From contig NC_133531.1 of assembly GCF_048544455.1 (NCBI RefSeq), positions 63,154,099 through 63,218,098 of the forward strand: DNA of 64,000 nucleotides, in the 5' to 3' direction. The notes under the pieces are model-generated. The model saw nothing but the letters and a program-made list of their open reading frames with translations. It made no database searches and had not been told where the DNA came from. Both the position numbers and the translations under genes were made by a program. The stretch is from Silene latifolia. Lineage: Eukaryota > Streptophyta > Magnoliopsida > Caryophyllales > Caryophyllaceae. This document shows, one piece after another, positions 34,440-46,022 of this stretch. Position 1 is the first letter of the stretch. Every line of letters starts with the position of its first letter.

Positions 34440-34945
34440 GTTTGGTTCACTTTTCATTTGATGGGTAATTTGATGCTTCACACTCAATTTGGTTTACTTT
34501 TCATCTTATAATTGACCCCCTCCTCTTTTCTTGGTTTTTGGGTCAAAACTAAGGCGTTGTTTGGTAAACGGCATATTGGCCAATTTTCAGCATATTCAAA
34601 GGTTTTAGCATGTTTGACCAATCAATATGTTAATTTTAGTGTTTGGTAAACAGCATATTGAAACAACATATTTGGAGTCAATATGCTATTTTACAATATG
34701 TTGCTTACCCCAGCATATTGTAAAATAGGAAATTTTTCTCCATTTTACAAAGAAAATTAACAATCTACTAATCGTAATCTGCCAATTACCAAATACTCAA
34801 ATTAATTCTGCTAATTATAATATGCTAGTTAAACTTTCTCATAAAATCTGTCATTTATAATTTGCTTTTGCAATCTGCTTATGCTGAAATTAATCCGCTG
34901 TTTATAAAACAGGACCTAAATAACAATTGACCGGGATGGAGGGAG
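34440..34945. mobile_element. Stowaway-like MITE remnant interrupted by a second MITE
   Basis: The right end reads GACCGGGATGGAGGGAG followed by TA, a Stowaway terminus. The segment 34480-34545 (CACTCAATTTGGTTTAC... GGTCAAAACTAA) matches the middle of the clearer Stowaway at 59470-59676. A different element occupies 34552-34917. The left Stowaway end is not recognisable. Confidence 0.55.
34552..34917. mobile_element. hAT-like MITE nested in the Stowaway remnant
   Basis: The left end AGGCGTTGTTTGGTAAAC is inverted at the right end as AGGTCCTGTTTTATAAAC. The interior is rich in CATATTG-like words and has no coding frame. The style is that of AGGCCTGTTTGG hAT MITEs, but no 8-bp duplication is convincing. 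Confidence 0.5.
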
Positions 34946-34947
34946 TA

Positions 34948-35431
34948 TTTAATTAGATAATTAGATGCGCTATTAGCCCTTTATGCGTCTTACGGTGTTC
35001 CTTATCTCGACGATGGGCTAAACGTGTTTTGTATTGTGTACTTGTGTTGGGACTGTTTGGGTAAGAGAGGAGGTAATATAAGCTATAAATTTTGTGGCAA
35101 AAAAAAAGGAAAGATCATCTTATTGAAATTGAAATTGATGATAAAAATGAAAATAAAAAGCATAGAAATGATAATGAAACGGAGCGAGTATCTTCTTTGG
35201 TGAGCGTGGCTTGTGAGCATCGTTCAAAATCTTGGTGAGTTGTATCAGATTTCATTCTATCGATATGAGATTTTGCTCGAGAAATCATTGAGATTTGCGG
35301 CGATTCGTCCGTGATGGCTGATTTAACAACCGGTTATATCACTACCACGATACGATTGATATCGAGATTTTAAACATAGCATCAGAGTTATGAGGATCAA
35401 TATAGTGCAATTTAAGAAGCAACTATAGCTA
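34948..35431. other. Intergenic DNA left of the nested block
   Basis: No gene or element recognised. It contains a short A-run at 35099-35107. Confidence 0.4.
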
Positions 35432-35518
35432 TCTAGCGGTAGAGATGAAAGTGGCCCGTGCCTCGTGTCAGCCCGCCATGCTTGGAGAAGAAAATGGCAC
35501 GGCCCAAGGCCATGAAAG

Positions 35519-36483
35519 TAGGACTGAGCCAATTTAGGTCCGGACCGTTAAAATAGACCGAACCGGACCATTTGGTCTGGAATGAACCTAGACCGAATTC
35601 TTTTGGGCTGGTCCTCGGTCCTTGTTTTTTGAAGTTTGTCCGGTTAGGTCAAAGACCGATTATTTAAGGTCCGGGTCATATGGACCGGAATATATGGTTT
35701 TCACGTCTATTTATTGAAACATTTTAAATAAATCGAACATTTTACGCTAAAATGTCATTATAAACTTAATTATAACAATTATTTAAACTAAACAATAGTT
35801 CAAATACCTATTTTACTTGATTTGATGAATTTAAAATTCAATAATCAAGTACTGTATCAACAAATTGTACTTTTCGATTCATTTCGGTAAAAAAACCGGA
35901 CCGGACCCACCAATTTGGGTTTGTTCCGGTCCATGACCGAAACTTTTGGGCATTGTTGTTAGAATTCCGATTCGATCCCACGACTCTACGATTTTACGAT
36001 CTAAAAAAGCCTGATCGATCCCAGATCTTAATACGATTCTATTATGGCTGTAGAATCTTACGATCCTATACGTTTGAAAATTTTTAGATGTAGAATCATA
36101 ATACGATCTTACGATTCAGTTTTATGCTAAAAGAATAAATATATATCTTATACAATGACATTGTAAAATCCGAATCTTGTATAAGTTGTAGAAACATATT
36201 TATATAAATGACACCAAAATTATTAATCATCAATAATTTATGGATAAATAGTAACAAATATGTATTTTGATCTTCAATTTTATGTTTTTACCACATAAAA
36301 AATTATATTTAGTTACTTTGTAGAATCTTACGATCCGACGATCCGAATTTACCTACTCCATCGATCCAAAGTAGAATCCCGATCCTGACAACATTGCTTT
36401 TAGGTCCGATCTTCGGTTCACTAAATTTATTTTTTTGGTCTTCGGCGCGGTCCGGTCCGGTTTTGGACTGATGCTCAGCCCTA
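35519..36483. mobile_element. hAT-type non-autonomous element, 965 bp
   Basis: The left end TAGGACTGAGCC is inverted at the right end as TAGGGCTGAGCA, a well-known hAT terminus style. It is flanked by a perfect 8-bp duplication CATGAAAG (35511-35518; 36484-36491). The interior contains GGTCCGGACC-like motifs but no transposase. A further element may be nested at about 35955-36394 (TTGTTAG...CTGACAA with CATTG on both sides). Confidence 0.88.
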
Positions 36484-37117
36484 CATGAAAGTGGGTTTCG
36501 TGACGTGCCAGTCAAAAGAAAATGGCGGCCTAGGCCCGGCCCACTTGTGCGGTATCGTGTTTGAGCGTGCCTTAACTATTCCTCCATTTTAACTGAATTT
36601 CTTTTGCATTTTGAATTTGGATTAATTAACAAGAATAATCTAGACTATTGACCATCTTCATATAATAATCTGAACTCCATTTTAACTCACAATAAACCAA
36701 ACTATTGCACCCTCTTCTCATAACGATCTCGAGTAACCTGGTACCTGTTGAAGAGGTTAACTAACCTTGTTTATTTGTTTCATTTTTAATTTTAATTTTA
36801 TTTTTATGAAACCTTATATTTTTCTAATCTTAACTGTCATCCCTAACCCTCACCAACCCACTCACCCAACATTTCTTCCTCACCGTATCACCGCTACCTA
36901 CCACCATCTCCACCACCACAACCGCCACAATCATATTTGCCTAACTCACAGATCTCCTACAAGAACCCCCACACAGACCATAACAACACGACCTAACAAC
37001 CACCAAAACCCCAAATTGAAATGGGGATTTACAATTTTCGAAAATTACACCAATTGTTGATGGAGGAGCGGCCTCACGAAAGCTGTTGACAACAAGAATA
37101 AGATGGTTGACGGTGAC

Positions 37118-38513
37118 TGACACGCCTAAAATGTCGCACTAAAAGACGGCCAAATTAACAATTTATATACCACTAAACACACTAATTAGCACTAATTATA
37201 AACTAGTAAAATAGCAAGCAAGGGATCGAACCCAAGAGAAGATGGGTTTTGCAAAAGTGAAATTAAAAGAGTATTTAGAACAATTGTGACAATAATAACA
37301 ACAAGTAAATAAAAAGGGGGGTTTTGGGTTGAGTTTTCAATTGTAACCAAAGCAAGGGAATCCAAACAAGAGTGTAGAACAAGTAAACAATCAAGAGTTT
37401 AAGATGGAAATTAATCAATATTAGGAAAGACTTAACCCGACTCAAAGCATGGCACTTTAATTGACAAAATCCTTCAATCAATCCTTCAATTATATATTAT
37501 CACCCTATTGTGAAGATAAATCTTCTAAATCTCCTTAATAATGGCCAAATGACAAGGAAATCACACTTAATCAAATAACCCAACTTATCAATTCTACCAA
37601 GTAGAAATCACATACATTGGACAAATTAATAAGAAGATATGAGCACAAGAGATTCAATAGGGGTAATTAGACACAATGAAATCACAATTAATGCCCAATT
37701 ACAAGTTAATCCTTTACTTGCTAATTAAGCCAAGAAGAAATCACATTCATTAACTTAATAACAAGGTGTTGCAAAGATGAGATTACAAGGAAATCACACT
37801 TAATAATCTCAACAACAATAAATTAAGGAACTTGATTAATTAAGCAACAAGGAAATCACACTTAATTACTCAATATAAACAAGGATTCCAAAATTCAATC
37901 AATAAACACAAAAGGATTAACAATGATAATTAAAATTAAAGAAGGATTAAAGGATCTTACAACCAAAGTTTAAGCCTTGAGCCGGATTAAGATAGGAGAT
38001 TAGTTCTCCATAAGTAGATCTAATACCCAATTCAAAAGATGAAATTATCCCCAAATTACAACCTTGATTAATAAAAGTGACAAAAGATCCTTAACCTAAC
38101 TGAAAACATTGTATTTATAGTCCCCCGTAACCTAGCAATTAGTGGGCTTAATAAGAGGGAAGGCCCGTAACAAAAACGCTAACAAAACCATCAAACCCAG
38201 AAAACTCGCACCGTGCGAGTTCTGGGCCTGGAAAACTCGCACGGTGCGAGTTTGCTCCTGGAGTCCGCCTTTCTTTCGTGATTCCTTTGTTCCTTTGGAA
38301 GGCCTCCTTGGTGCGTTTCTTCAAGCCTATTCTTGGCTCTTCCTTGGACATTCCTCTTCTATCTATTGGCTTCTTGATCTCCACTTTAACCATGCTAAAT
38401 GGCAAAGCACTCGGAATTGGTCAAACAATGTAAAAATCGTCACAAACCACCCCTAAATGTTACCAAATGAGCTCAAAATAGGGCCAATATGTAGTAGAAA
38501 TGGGAGCTCATCA
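37118..38513 (-). repeat. 3' LTR of the Athila element (left)
   Basis: On the plus strand it runs TGACACGCC...GCTCATCA and is 1396 bp long, the same length as the right copy. In element orientation it begins TGATGAGCTCCC. It carries a palindrome pair at 38203-38252. Confidence 0.95.
38203..38252. repeat. Paired 19-bp palindrome in the left LTR, 31-bp period
   Basis: AACTCGCACCGTGCGAGTT (38203-38221) and AACTCGCACGGTGCGAGTT (38234-38252) have 9-bp arms around one central base. The centre is C in the first copy and G in the second, so the copies are also perfect inverted repeats of each other. The spacer is 12 nt. Confidence 0.95.
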
Positions 38514-38527
38514 AACACCCCACACTT
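38514..38527 (-). other. Polypurine tract of the Athila element
   Basis: On the minus strand AAGTGTGGGGTGTT directly precedes the 3' LTR start TGATGAG. This is the plus-strand primer position. Confidence 0.8.
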
Positions 38528-39180
38528 AGCCCTTTGCTCGTCCCGAGCAAACTAGAATAAAACTACTCACCACCTAGGCCAAGAAGTATGGGCACTCCTA
38601 ATCCCCTCTCTTCACCTCACTTCTTCCTTCTTATATCATCTCTCAACTAAGCTCATGGTCACTTTCCTTCATAGCTCCAATAAATGACTAAGTGACCCAA
38701 AAACCACCAATATGAACCTCTCTTCCCTCACGCCCCTTCCTTATGTCATCCCTCAACTAAGATGGTCCTAAGTCCACCAATTCCTCCATACATCCTTCCC
38801 AAAACTCAACACTTCCCCCTTATTACTCCACTTGGTAAAACAAGGCCACCATAATCACTAAAGCCTCTCCTTACAACCAATTTGGCAACCTCAAAACACC
38901 TCCATCCTCAACAATTCACCACAACTCATCAATCAAAACACAACTTTCCAACAAAGATAATACAAGTCACCACAATCCCATGCTTCAAGTATGCCAAGCA
39001 CTAGTAATAAGGTAAGCTTCCACATCCCCCTCCTAGCCTCGGCACACTTCTAACCTACCCTTCCATCCTTCTTTGACACCTCCACTTATGTCACCAACAC
39101 CATATAGGAAGTAGTAAAAATATGCGACAAGACTTGAGAGTTTCAATCATTTTTCATTTTGCCTAAATCTCTCATTTTGC
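38528..39180 (-). other. Athila 3' noncoding region
   Basis: Pyrimidine-rich on the plus strand (CCTCCT, TCACTTCC words), with no open frame of note. It lies between ORF3 and the PPT. Confidence 0.5.
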
Positions 39181-39349
39181 CTAAACCGCCCGCCCTTGCG
39201 GGTTTTCGGTTTAGCATTTTCCTCACATCTACTCTCGTGGCTCGCACTCATTTTTTCATTTTGCCCGGAGCGCCCTTTCGGGTTTTCACTCCGACCTCGG
39301 CCACTTTCCCATTTTTTGCCTAGGATGCCCTTTCGGGTTTTCATCCTAG
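39181..39349. other. Three consecutive stem-loops with distinct outer arms
   Basis: Each unit is [outer arm] GCCC-loop-GGG TTTT [complementary outer arm]. Unit 1: CTAAACCG (39181-39188) pairs with CGGTTTAG (39207-39214). Unit 2: CGGAG (39266-39270) pairs with CTCCG (39289-39293). Unit 3: CTAGGATG (39320-39327) pairs with CATCCTAG (39342-39349). The inner stems are CCCGC/GCGGG, CCC/GGG and CCC/GGG. The inner part is conserved and the outer arms differ, but each remains paired. Confidence 0.7.
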
Positions 39350-39354
39350 CCGGG

Positions 39355-39364
<10 letters not shown>

Positions 39365-39392
<28 letters not shown>
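39365..39392. repeat. Poly(T) tract
   Basis: An uninterrupted T run on the plus strand (A on the element strand), immediately after the stem-loops. Confidence 0.9.
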
Positions 39393-39393
<1 letters not shown>

Positions 39394-39514
39394 AATTGAA
39401 ATACAATGCATGGAATTGAAATATATCACAAAATATACATGATACCAACTCATGTCCACCCCACACTTAAATCTTCACTTTGTCCCCAAAGTGTGAGGTA
39501 AACACTAAACTCAC

Positions 39515-41077
39515 TCATGAGTGTGAGCTCGAGGCACCTCCAAAGTCCGGAGGTCCTCCTCTTCTCCTTGCTTCTCTTCTTCTTCTCATCCTCGCCCTTT
39601 CGGCGTTTGTCTCCTCAACCTTAGCCTCATTGTACCCTTCATATTGGGTGGGGAATTGTTGCATAAATTGGGCATTCATCGCGGCCACCATATCAAAAGT
39701 TGCGTTTGAAGTATAACGCATCTCTTCCAAGTCTTCTTGATAGTGGTGGTAGCGGTTTTCGGTGATTCCCCACCGAGCATTCTCCGTGAGTTGCATTTGG
39801 GAGAGGGTAGATTCAATGCTTGAGACTCGATTGGTAATGTTGGTTTGCCATGATTGAAAACCCGGGTAGTCGAATTGATGGCCCGGAAAAGGATATTGTG
39901 GTTGTTGTTGTTGTTGTTGTTGCATATGGGGAGGAGTGAAATGTGGCTCATCATAGGGGGCATTAGGCATGGGTTCATCAAATGGTGCATCACTATGAGG
40001 CATGTCACCAAAATTCAAAGCCCCCCCCACTTGCGGTTGCTCTCCTCCCTCATCCTCTTCCGGCTCAACTACTTGGGCTCTATCAACCCAAAGGTACACA
40101 AAATCATCATCGGGGGGCATGTAGAAATCTTTCGCACTCCCGCAACCCAAGGGTGGTAAGTTGGAGGAACGGGGTAAATACATATAATGCTTGGAATATT
40201 GCCCACCCATGCACCAAATGACTAAGGGGGCTACTTTGTCAACCACCTCAATCACTTTTGAGTGCTTCAAGTAATGGTAGTCTATGAGACCACTACCATC
40301 AAGAGGGTAAGCATTGGGTGGGAATGACACACCCGTCTTTTGCACGATCAAATCGATCATGCCCCCGATAAAAATGGTTCCCTTGGGGTTCTTTTGAAGT
40401 TCAAGGCACCCACTTATAAACAAGTCCACCCAATCCAAGCACTCCCCTTCCTTAGGGGTCATTGACCAAAGAATTTGAATTTGATGGTATTGTATTTTGG
40501 TGGGTTCGGTCATGACCAAGAAATTTGTGTTGATGTGACGGCTAAGGAGGCGTAGGACCGGGTTGGGGATGGTGGTGTTCTTTGAGTTCCCATGACGTGC
40601 ATCACCCGTAATATCGTTCCAAAAAGCACTCATCAATGATTTATCAAGTTTTTCTTTGACGGGGGCTTTGGTGATATGGAGGGCCTCGCGCACCTCATCA
40701 AAGGTCAATGTATGGGTGAGGCGGCATGCCCGGAATTTGATTCCCGGGACCTTGTCCCTCCCCAATTTTACTTTTTCCAACGATGACAAAAACTCATAAG
40801 TGACACCCCTTCGGGTGGGTGCGGCAACATGAATGTAGGCTTCAAGCCCAACTTTTTCTAGTAGCATACGAGTTATGGGAAGCATTCCCAACTCGATAAG
40901 AAGGTTCTCATCAAGAAATTTGGTTTGTGCCACGGTAGACACCGAGGCAAACTTTTTCCAACTTGAGAGGGCCGTGTCTCGGAGGCCCTCCTTACCCGAA
41001 TACTCATTTGCATAAGAATCCGAGGCTCCCTTGGATCCTTTGGAGGAGGAAGCCGCGGTTTCTTTTCCTTTTCCCAT
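39515..41077 (-). CDS. Athila third ORF (Athila ORF-1 family protein), intact, 520 aa
   Basis: It starts MGKGKETAASSSKGSKG. The body (about 50-330) matches the plant Athila ORF-1 protein style: KFLDENLLIELGMLP, VTYEFLSSLEKV and FRACRLTHTLTFDEVREAL, with LLSRHINTN further on. Then come an acidic stretch, a Gln run (HMQQQQQQQPQ, about 385) and a basic Arg-rich tail (RMRRRREARRRGG). It sits 3' of pol, where env-like genes are found in some Athila elements. No signal peptide or membrane segment is seen, so an envelope role is not supported. The frame has no break, unlike gag. Function unknown. Confidence 0.85.
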   Translation of the reverse strand: MGKGKETAASSSKGSKGASDSYANEYSGKEGLRDTALSSWKKFASVSTVAQTKFLDENLLIELGMLPITRMLLEKVGLEAYIHVAAPTRRGVTYEFLSSLEKVKLGRDKVPGIKFRACRLTHTLTFDEVREALHITKAPVKEKLDKSLMSAFWNDITGDARHGNSKNTTIPNPVLRLLSRHINTNFLVMTEPTKIQYHQIQILWSMTPKEGECLDWVDLFISGCLELQKNPKGTIFIGGMIDLIVQKTGVSFPPNAYPLDGSGLIDYHYLKHSKVIEVVDKVAPLVIWCMGGQYSKHYMYLPRSSNLPPLGCGSAKDFYMPPDDDFVYLWVDRAQVVEPEEDEGGEQPQVGGALNFGDMPHSDAPFDEPMPNAPYDEPHFTPPHMQQQQQQQPQYPFPGHQFDYPGFQSWQTNITNRVSSIESTLSQMQLTENARWGITENRYHHYQEDLEEMRYTSNATFDMVAAMNAQFMQQFPTQYEGYNEAKVEETNAERARMRRRREARRRGGPPDFGGASSSHS

Positions 41078-42101
41078 TATAGAACAATTAGAAGCTCAGA
41101 AAAACACAATTTTTGAACAAAATTTTGGGTGAGGCAATTGATCAAACACCTAATATGCACTACAAGAAATGTTGTGCTAATTAGCTATTTGCTAGAAAAG
41201 AACACCTCACTAGTTAAAAGGTTGTTTTAAGGACGAATTTAACACAAAAAGACAACTAATTTTCGAATTTGAAGAACACAAGTTCGAATTTTAGTAACTA
41301 GAATTGACAAGGAGAAGAATAAGGTGTTATACCTCCCTTTGATCCTTGCTTGGGTTGGTTGGTGAAGAATGCTAACCCAAATTGCTCAAAGTCGTCCCTT
41401 AAAACTGATTTGCAACCCCAAACCTTCAACTTCTTCAATTCGTCCAAACCCTAGCTCGAAAATGATGATGATTCCTCGGATTTTTTCAATTTACCTTACC
41501 CAAATCGATGTTGGGCGATGAAAGTTGATGAAACTTGAAGGTAAATTGATTGATTTGGGTGATTTGAGAAGGATTTTGATGGTGGAGTTTAGGGGTTTAG
41601 GGTTAGTGAGGATGAGAGAGGTAGAATTAGGAGAATTGGGGAAGAACAAATGAAGAATGTCGCGTGAAATTGAGCTGTAAACTGCATTTCCTCAGAAACT
41701 CGCACGGTGCGAGTTATGGCTTCAAGAAAGTCGCACCGTGCGACTTTGCTGCTGTATGTTGATTTTTTGTTGCTTAATTCTTCACTTTAGCCAATCCTTT
41801 TACCCATCATTCTTCCTTCCTTTCTTCACATATGCCCTTGGGTTGGTATCCTATTACTAAAACACACATTAAACCATTCTAATATGCCAAAAACATTAAT
41901 GAAAATGCAAATGATTTAATTTATTATGCTAGAAGTAAAGGATGTAAGGAATTTAAACATGCAAAATGCAATATAAATAATGCAACATGATAAATGTAAT
42001 ATAAACAATGCAATGCGGAATTTAAATATGCAAGGGAAAGAAATATTTACAAACTTTTGCCGTTTATTTAACGTCGATGGCTCGACAAAGTTGCACTTTC
42101 A
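41078..42101 (-). other. Spacer between Athila pol and ORF3
   Basis: About 1 kb of noncoding DNA with a palindrome pair at 41697-41746. It may hold the leader of a subgenomic or spliced ORF3 RNA, but no splice site or promoter is convincing. Confidence 0.5.
41697..41746. repeat. Paired 19-bp palindrome in the pol-ORF3 spacer, 31-bp period
   Basis: AACTCGCACGGTGCGAGTT (41697-41715) and AAGTCGCACCGTGCGACTT (41728-41746), spacer 12 nt. In the second copy C became G at position 3 and G became C at position 17, so the dyad symmetry stays perfect. Confidence 0.95.
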
Positions 42102-45100
42102 TCAATTTGAGTAGATTGGATCAACAAGATGGAGTGTTTCCACTTCACCCACCTCAATTCCTTCATGATAATGCTTTAACCTTTGCCCATTCACTTTCAA
42201 AACTTTCCCGGATTTCAAGCATTTGATTTCAATTGCTCCATATGGGAAGACACGAACCACTTCATATGGTCCCATCCACCTAGACCTCAATTTCCCGGAG
42301 AAAAGTCTAAGTCGATTTTGGAAAAGTAAGACTTTCTCTCCCACTTGGAACACTCTTCTTGAAATCATATTATCATGCCATGCTCTTGTTCTTGCCTTGT
42401 AAATGGAAGCATTCTCATAAGCATCATTCCGGATTTCCTCCAACTCTTGTAATTGAAGTTTCCTATGAAGACCCGCTTCATCCAATTGCAAGTTGAATGA
42501 CTTGACCGCCCAATAAGCTCGATGCTCAACCTCCACGGGTAGATGACATGATTTCCCAAAAAGTAAGCGGTAAGGTGACATCCCGATTGGCGTTTTGTAA
42601 GCCATGCGATAGGCCCACAAGGCATCATCTAACCTCAAGCTCCAATCCTTGCGGTCGGGATTCACCGTCTTCTCAAGGATAGCCTTAATCTCCCTATTAG
42701 AAACCTCGGCTTGACCGTTGGTTTGAGGGTGATAGGCGGTTGAGACTTTATGAAGTACCCCATACGTTTTGAGAAGAGCTCCAATGGCTTTGTTGCAAAA
42801 GTGAGTGCCTCGGTCGCTTATCAAAGCTTTTGGAAAACCAAATCGAGAAAAGATGTTGGTTTTGATGAATTCTCCAACCACCTTTGCATCATCGGTCTTG
42901 GTGGCCTTAGCCTCCACCCACTTGGAGACATAATCCACCGCCAAAAGTATATAAACATTACCACAAGAAGCGGGAAATGGCCCCATGAAGTCAATACCCC
43001 ACACATCAAATATTTCGCAATAGATCATGGGTGTTTGGGGCATTTCTCCTCTTTTTGAAATATTACCAACTCTTTGGCATCTATCGCATGTCTTCACCAT
43101 GGCATGAGCATCTCGGAATAATGTGGGCCAAAAGAAACCGCTTTCCAACACCTTTCTAGCCGTTTTCTTGGCTCCAAAATGCCCGCCACAAGCATATTCG
43201 TGACTAAACCGGAGAATTGACATGATTTCGGTGTCCGGCACACACCTCCTTATCACTTGATCGGCACAAAATTTCCACAAATAAGGATCATCCCACACAT
43301 AGTACTTGGAATCACTCTTGATTTTGTCTCTTTGATGTCGAGTCAAACCCGGTGGAAATTTGCCCAAGACCAAGTAATTCACGATATGTGCATACCAAGG
43401 TTCGGTAGACATCAAGGCAAGAAGGGCTTCATCCGGGAAGGTCTCCTTTATTGAGCTTTGTGGTACCAAGGAGTCTTCTTGGATGATTCTACTAAGATGA
43501 TCCGCCACCGTGTTGGTGGAGCCTTTCTTTTCCTTGAGTTCAACGTCAAACTCACTCAAGAGTAGTACCCATCTCATCAAACGGGGCTTGGATTCTTTCT
43601 TTGAGACAAGGTGCCTCAAAGCGGCATGATCCGTGAAGATGATGACCTTGGCTCCAAGAATATAAGATCGGAATTTCTCTAAGGCAAACACCACCGCAAG
43701 AAATTCTTTCTCGGTAGTTGTATAGTTCCTTTGAGCTTCATTCATCATTGTCGATGCATATTGAATAACATGAGGCGCTCTTCCCACCCTTTGGCCAAGT
43801 ACCGCGCCAAGGGCATAATTGCTTGCATCCGACATGATCTCAAACGGTTCATTCCAATTGGGAGGTTGAATTATAGGTGCCGAAATAAGCTTCTCCTTGA
43901 GCATATCAAAAGCTCCCTTGCATTCTTCACTCATGACAAATTCACAATCCTTTTGAAGTAGCTTGCATAGAGGAGCGGCGATCTTGGAGAAATCCTTAAT
44001 GAAACGCCGGTAGAACCCGGCATGACCTAGGAAAGACCTCACTTCACGCACATTAGTAGGATAAGGCAAGGTGCGAATGGTATCGACCTTTGCCTTATCA
44101 ACCTCAATTCCCCTAGAGGAAACAACATGTCCCAAGACTATTCCTTCATCAACCATGAAATGACATTTCTCATGGTTGAGAACGAGGTTGGTATCAATAC
44201 ACCTCTTTAAGACCCAAGTAAGATGACTCAAACAATCCTCAAAAGATTGACCATGGACGGTGAAATCTTCCATGAATACCTCAATAAAGTCCTCAACATG
44301 GTCCGAAAAGATACTCGTCATACACCTTTGGAACGTCCCCGGGGCATTGCAAAGGCCAAAGGGCATCTTTCTATAGGCAAACGTTCCAAAGGGGCATGTG
44401 AAGGTTGTTTTTGTTTGGTCCTCGGGTGCGATTGGGATTTGAAAATACCCCGAGTAGCCATCCAAAAAGCAATAAAAGGCCTTTCCCGCTAACCTCTCCA
44501 ACATTTGATCCATGAAGGGAAGCGGGAAATGATCTTTTCGGGTCACGGCATTGAGCCTACGGTAGTCGATACATACCCTCCACCCATTTTGAACTCGAGT
44601 GGGGGTCAAAACACCTTCATGATTCTCGACTACCGTTAGCCCGGATTTCTTTGGGACAACTTGGGTTGGACTAACCCATTGACTATCGAAAATAGGATAG
44701 ATCATACCTACATGAAGGAGTTTGAGTACCTCTTTCTTCACAACATCCATCATTGGATGATTCAAACGCCTTTGTGGTTGTCGGACGGGCTTTGCTTCAT
44801 CTTCAAGAAGAATTCGGTGCATGCATAAGGTGGGACTAATGCCTTTGATGTCGGCCATTGTCCACCCAATTGCTTCCTTGTGTTGCTTGAGTACCCGGAT
44901 GAGAGCCTCTTCTTGCTCCTTAGTAAGCTTGCTTGAAATAATCACCGGTAAAGTTTCTTCATTTCCTAGAAATGCATACTTCAAGTGGCTTGGTAAGGGC
45001 TTCAATTCAACAATAGGAGGCTTGACAATAGAGGGGACGGGTTTCTCCTTTGGTAGCTCTTCTAACAAATTGGAAGAAAGGAAGAAAAGTTCCTGGACAG

Positions 45101-46022
45101 GACAAAACTCGCACGGTGCGAGTTTCCCCTCCCCAGAACTCGCACGGTGCGAGTTCTGCGCTGTTTTCCGGATTTCTTCCTTTTCTTCCCATTCTTCCAT
45201 TGGGGGATTTTCCTCTAAGTCCTTGATTGTTTCCTGCAAATCATAAGACAAAGCATACCCTGTATCCTCTCCAACCAATCCATTAGTCAAAACAACATTT
45301 AATGGATCAACTTTGCACAATTCATACACGATTTGCACAATTGGCTCAAAAATTTCAAGAAAACACAAGGATGAGGTCTCGGATGGGTATTTCATGGCCT
45401 CATGTATGCTATACTCAATCTTTTCCCCCTCAAATTCCATTGTGAGGCGGCCACTAGATACATCAATCTTGGTGTTAGAAGTTCTCATGAAAGGCCTTCC
45501 CAACAAAATGGGAGTGGAGCCTTTCTCGGGTTCCATTTCAATCACATAGAAGTCGGTGGGGAAAAGCATTCCCCCCACCTTCACCAAGACATCCTCCACA
45601 ACCCCTTTAGGATAGATATTGGACCTATCGGCCAAAGAAATGACCGTACGAGTCGGTTTCAAAGGTCCTAACTTAAGTGACTCATAAAGGTAGTTGGGCA
45701 AGACATTAATGGATGCACCTAAATCAAGCATAGCATGTTGACAATCCAAATCACCAATTTTACAAGGGATGGTGAACATGCCCGGGTCACTACATTTTTG
45801 TGGCAACCGTTTTTGAAACATTGCCGACACATGTTCACTAGCCCTTACCTTTTTCATGCTCTTAGCCTTGTTGGTCCTCTTAGTAGTGCACAACTCTTTC
45901 AAAAATTTTGCATGCTTGGGTACACTACTAAGAAGATCAAGAAGAGGAATGTTTACCTCCACTTTACGAAAGATATCATAAAGGCTTGAAGTCTTCTTGT
46001 CAACTATCCTTGTATCATTCAA
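42102..46022 (-). CDS. Athila pol: protease, RT, RNase H, integrase (1306 codons; one active-site change)
   Basis: The order is protease with LDLGAS (about residues 99-104; Athila proteases use LDLGA), a linker with a palindrome pair (about 290-306), RT, RNase H (about 720-860) and integrase. The RT has [11 protein letters not shown] and [15 protein letters not shown]; the active site at about 583 reads VFMEDF where the family has FMDDF, so a catalytic Asp is Glu. The integrase has the HHCC finger ([12 protein letters not shown]... CDRC), Asp in [10 protein letters not shown], Asp in SDRGTHF and Glu in NGQAEV, then [13 protein letters not shown]; no chromodomain. The first codon is not ATG: the frame is normally fused to gag, and an indel near 46041-46050 separates them. 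The frame is otherwise open, which suggests youth. Confidence 0.92.
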   Translation of the reverse strand: MNDTRIVDKKTSSLYDIFRKVEVNIPLLDLLSSVPKHAKFLKELCTTKRTNKAKSMKKVRASEHVSAMFQKRLPQKCSDPGMFTIPCKIGDLDCQHAMLDLGASINVLPNYLYESLKLGPLKPTRTVISLADRSNIYPKGVVEDVLVKVGGMLFPTDFYVIEMEPEKGSTPILLGRPFMRTSNTKIDVSSGRLTMEFEGEKIEYSIHEAMKYPSETSSLCFLEIFEPIVQIVYELCKVDPLNVVLTNGLVGEDTGYALSYDLQETIKDLEENPPMEEWEEKEEIRKTAQNSHRASSGEGKLAPCEFCPVQELFFLSSNLLEELPKEKPVPSIVKPPIVELKPLPSHLKYAFLGNEETLPVIISSKLTKEQEEALIRVLKQHKEAIGWTMADIKGISPTLCMHRILLEDEAKPVRQPQRRLNHPMMDVVKKEVLKLLHVGMIYPIFDSQWVSPTQVVPKKSGLTVVENHEGVLTPTRVQNGWRVCIDYRRLNAVTRKDHFPLPFMDQMLERLAGKAFYCFLDGYSGYFQIPIAPEDQTKTTFTCPFGTFAYRKMPFGLCNAPGTFQRCMTSIFSDHVEDFIEVFMEDFTVHGQSFEDCLSHLTWVLKRCIDTNLVLNHEKCHFMVDEGIVLGHVVSSRGIEVDKAKVDTIRTLPYPTNVREVRSFLGHAGFYRRFIKDFSKIAAPLCKLLQKDCEFVMSEECKGAFDMLKEKLISAPIIQPPNWNEPFEIMSDASNYALGAVLGQRVGRAPHVIQYASTMMNEAQRNYTTTEKEFLAVVFALEKFRSYILGAKVIIFTDHAALRHLVSKKESKPRLMRWVLLLSEFDVELKEKKGSTNTVADHLSRIIQEDSLVPQSSIKETFPDEALLALMSTEPWYAHIVNYLVLGKFPPGLTRHQRDKIKSDSKYYVWDDPYLWKFCADQVIRRCVPDTEIMSILRFSHEYACGGHFGAKKTARKVLESGFFWPTLFRDAHAMVKTCDRCQRVGNISKRGEMPQTPMIYCEIFDVWGIDFMGPFPASCGNVYILLAVDYVSKWVEAKATKTDDAKVVGEFIKTNIFSRFGFPKALISDRGTHFCNKAIGALLKTYGVLHKVSTAYHPQTNGQAEVSNREIKAILEKTVNPDRKDWSLRLDDALWAYRMAYKTPIGMSPYRLLFGKSCHLPVEVEHRAYWAVKSFNLQLDEAGLHRKLQLQELEEIRNDAYENASIYKARTRAWHDNMISRRVFQVGEKVLLFQNRLRLFSGKLRSRWMGPYEVVRVFPYGAIEIKCLKSGKVLKVNGQRLKHYHEGIEVGEVETLHLVDPIYSN
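45106..45155. repeat. Paired 19-bp palindrome inside pol coding sequence, 31-bp period
   Basis: AACTCGCACGGTGCGAGTT at 45106-45124 and again at 45137-45155, spacer 12 nt. Because 31 is not a multiple of three, the two copies are read in different frames: NSHRAS from one and KLAPCEF from the other. The site is the protease-RT linker. Confidence 0.95.

Noticed and set aside
35955-36394. Further MITE nested in the 965-bp hAT element
   Set aside because: Ends TTGTTAG/CTGACAA with CATTG on both sides are suggestive, but the arms match poorly beyond 10 bp, so it is mentioned only as a possibility.
36767-37060. His/Thr/Pro-rich 97-codon frame
   Set aside because: Low-complexity CCACCA-rich DNA inside a MULE-like element; no homology recognised and it ends near the Athila insertion.
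39515-41077. Envelope gene in the Athila element
   Set aside because: The position fits, but no signal peptide, membrane span or cleavage motif is visible; sequence style is that of Athila ORF-1 proteins.
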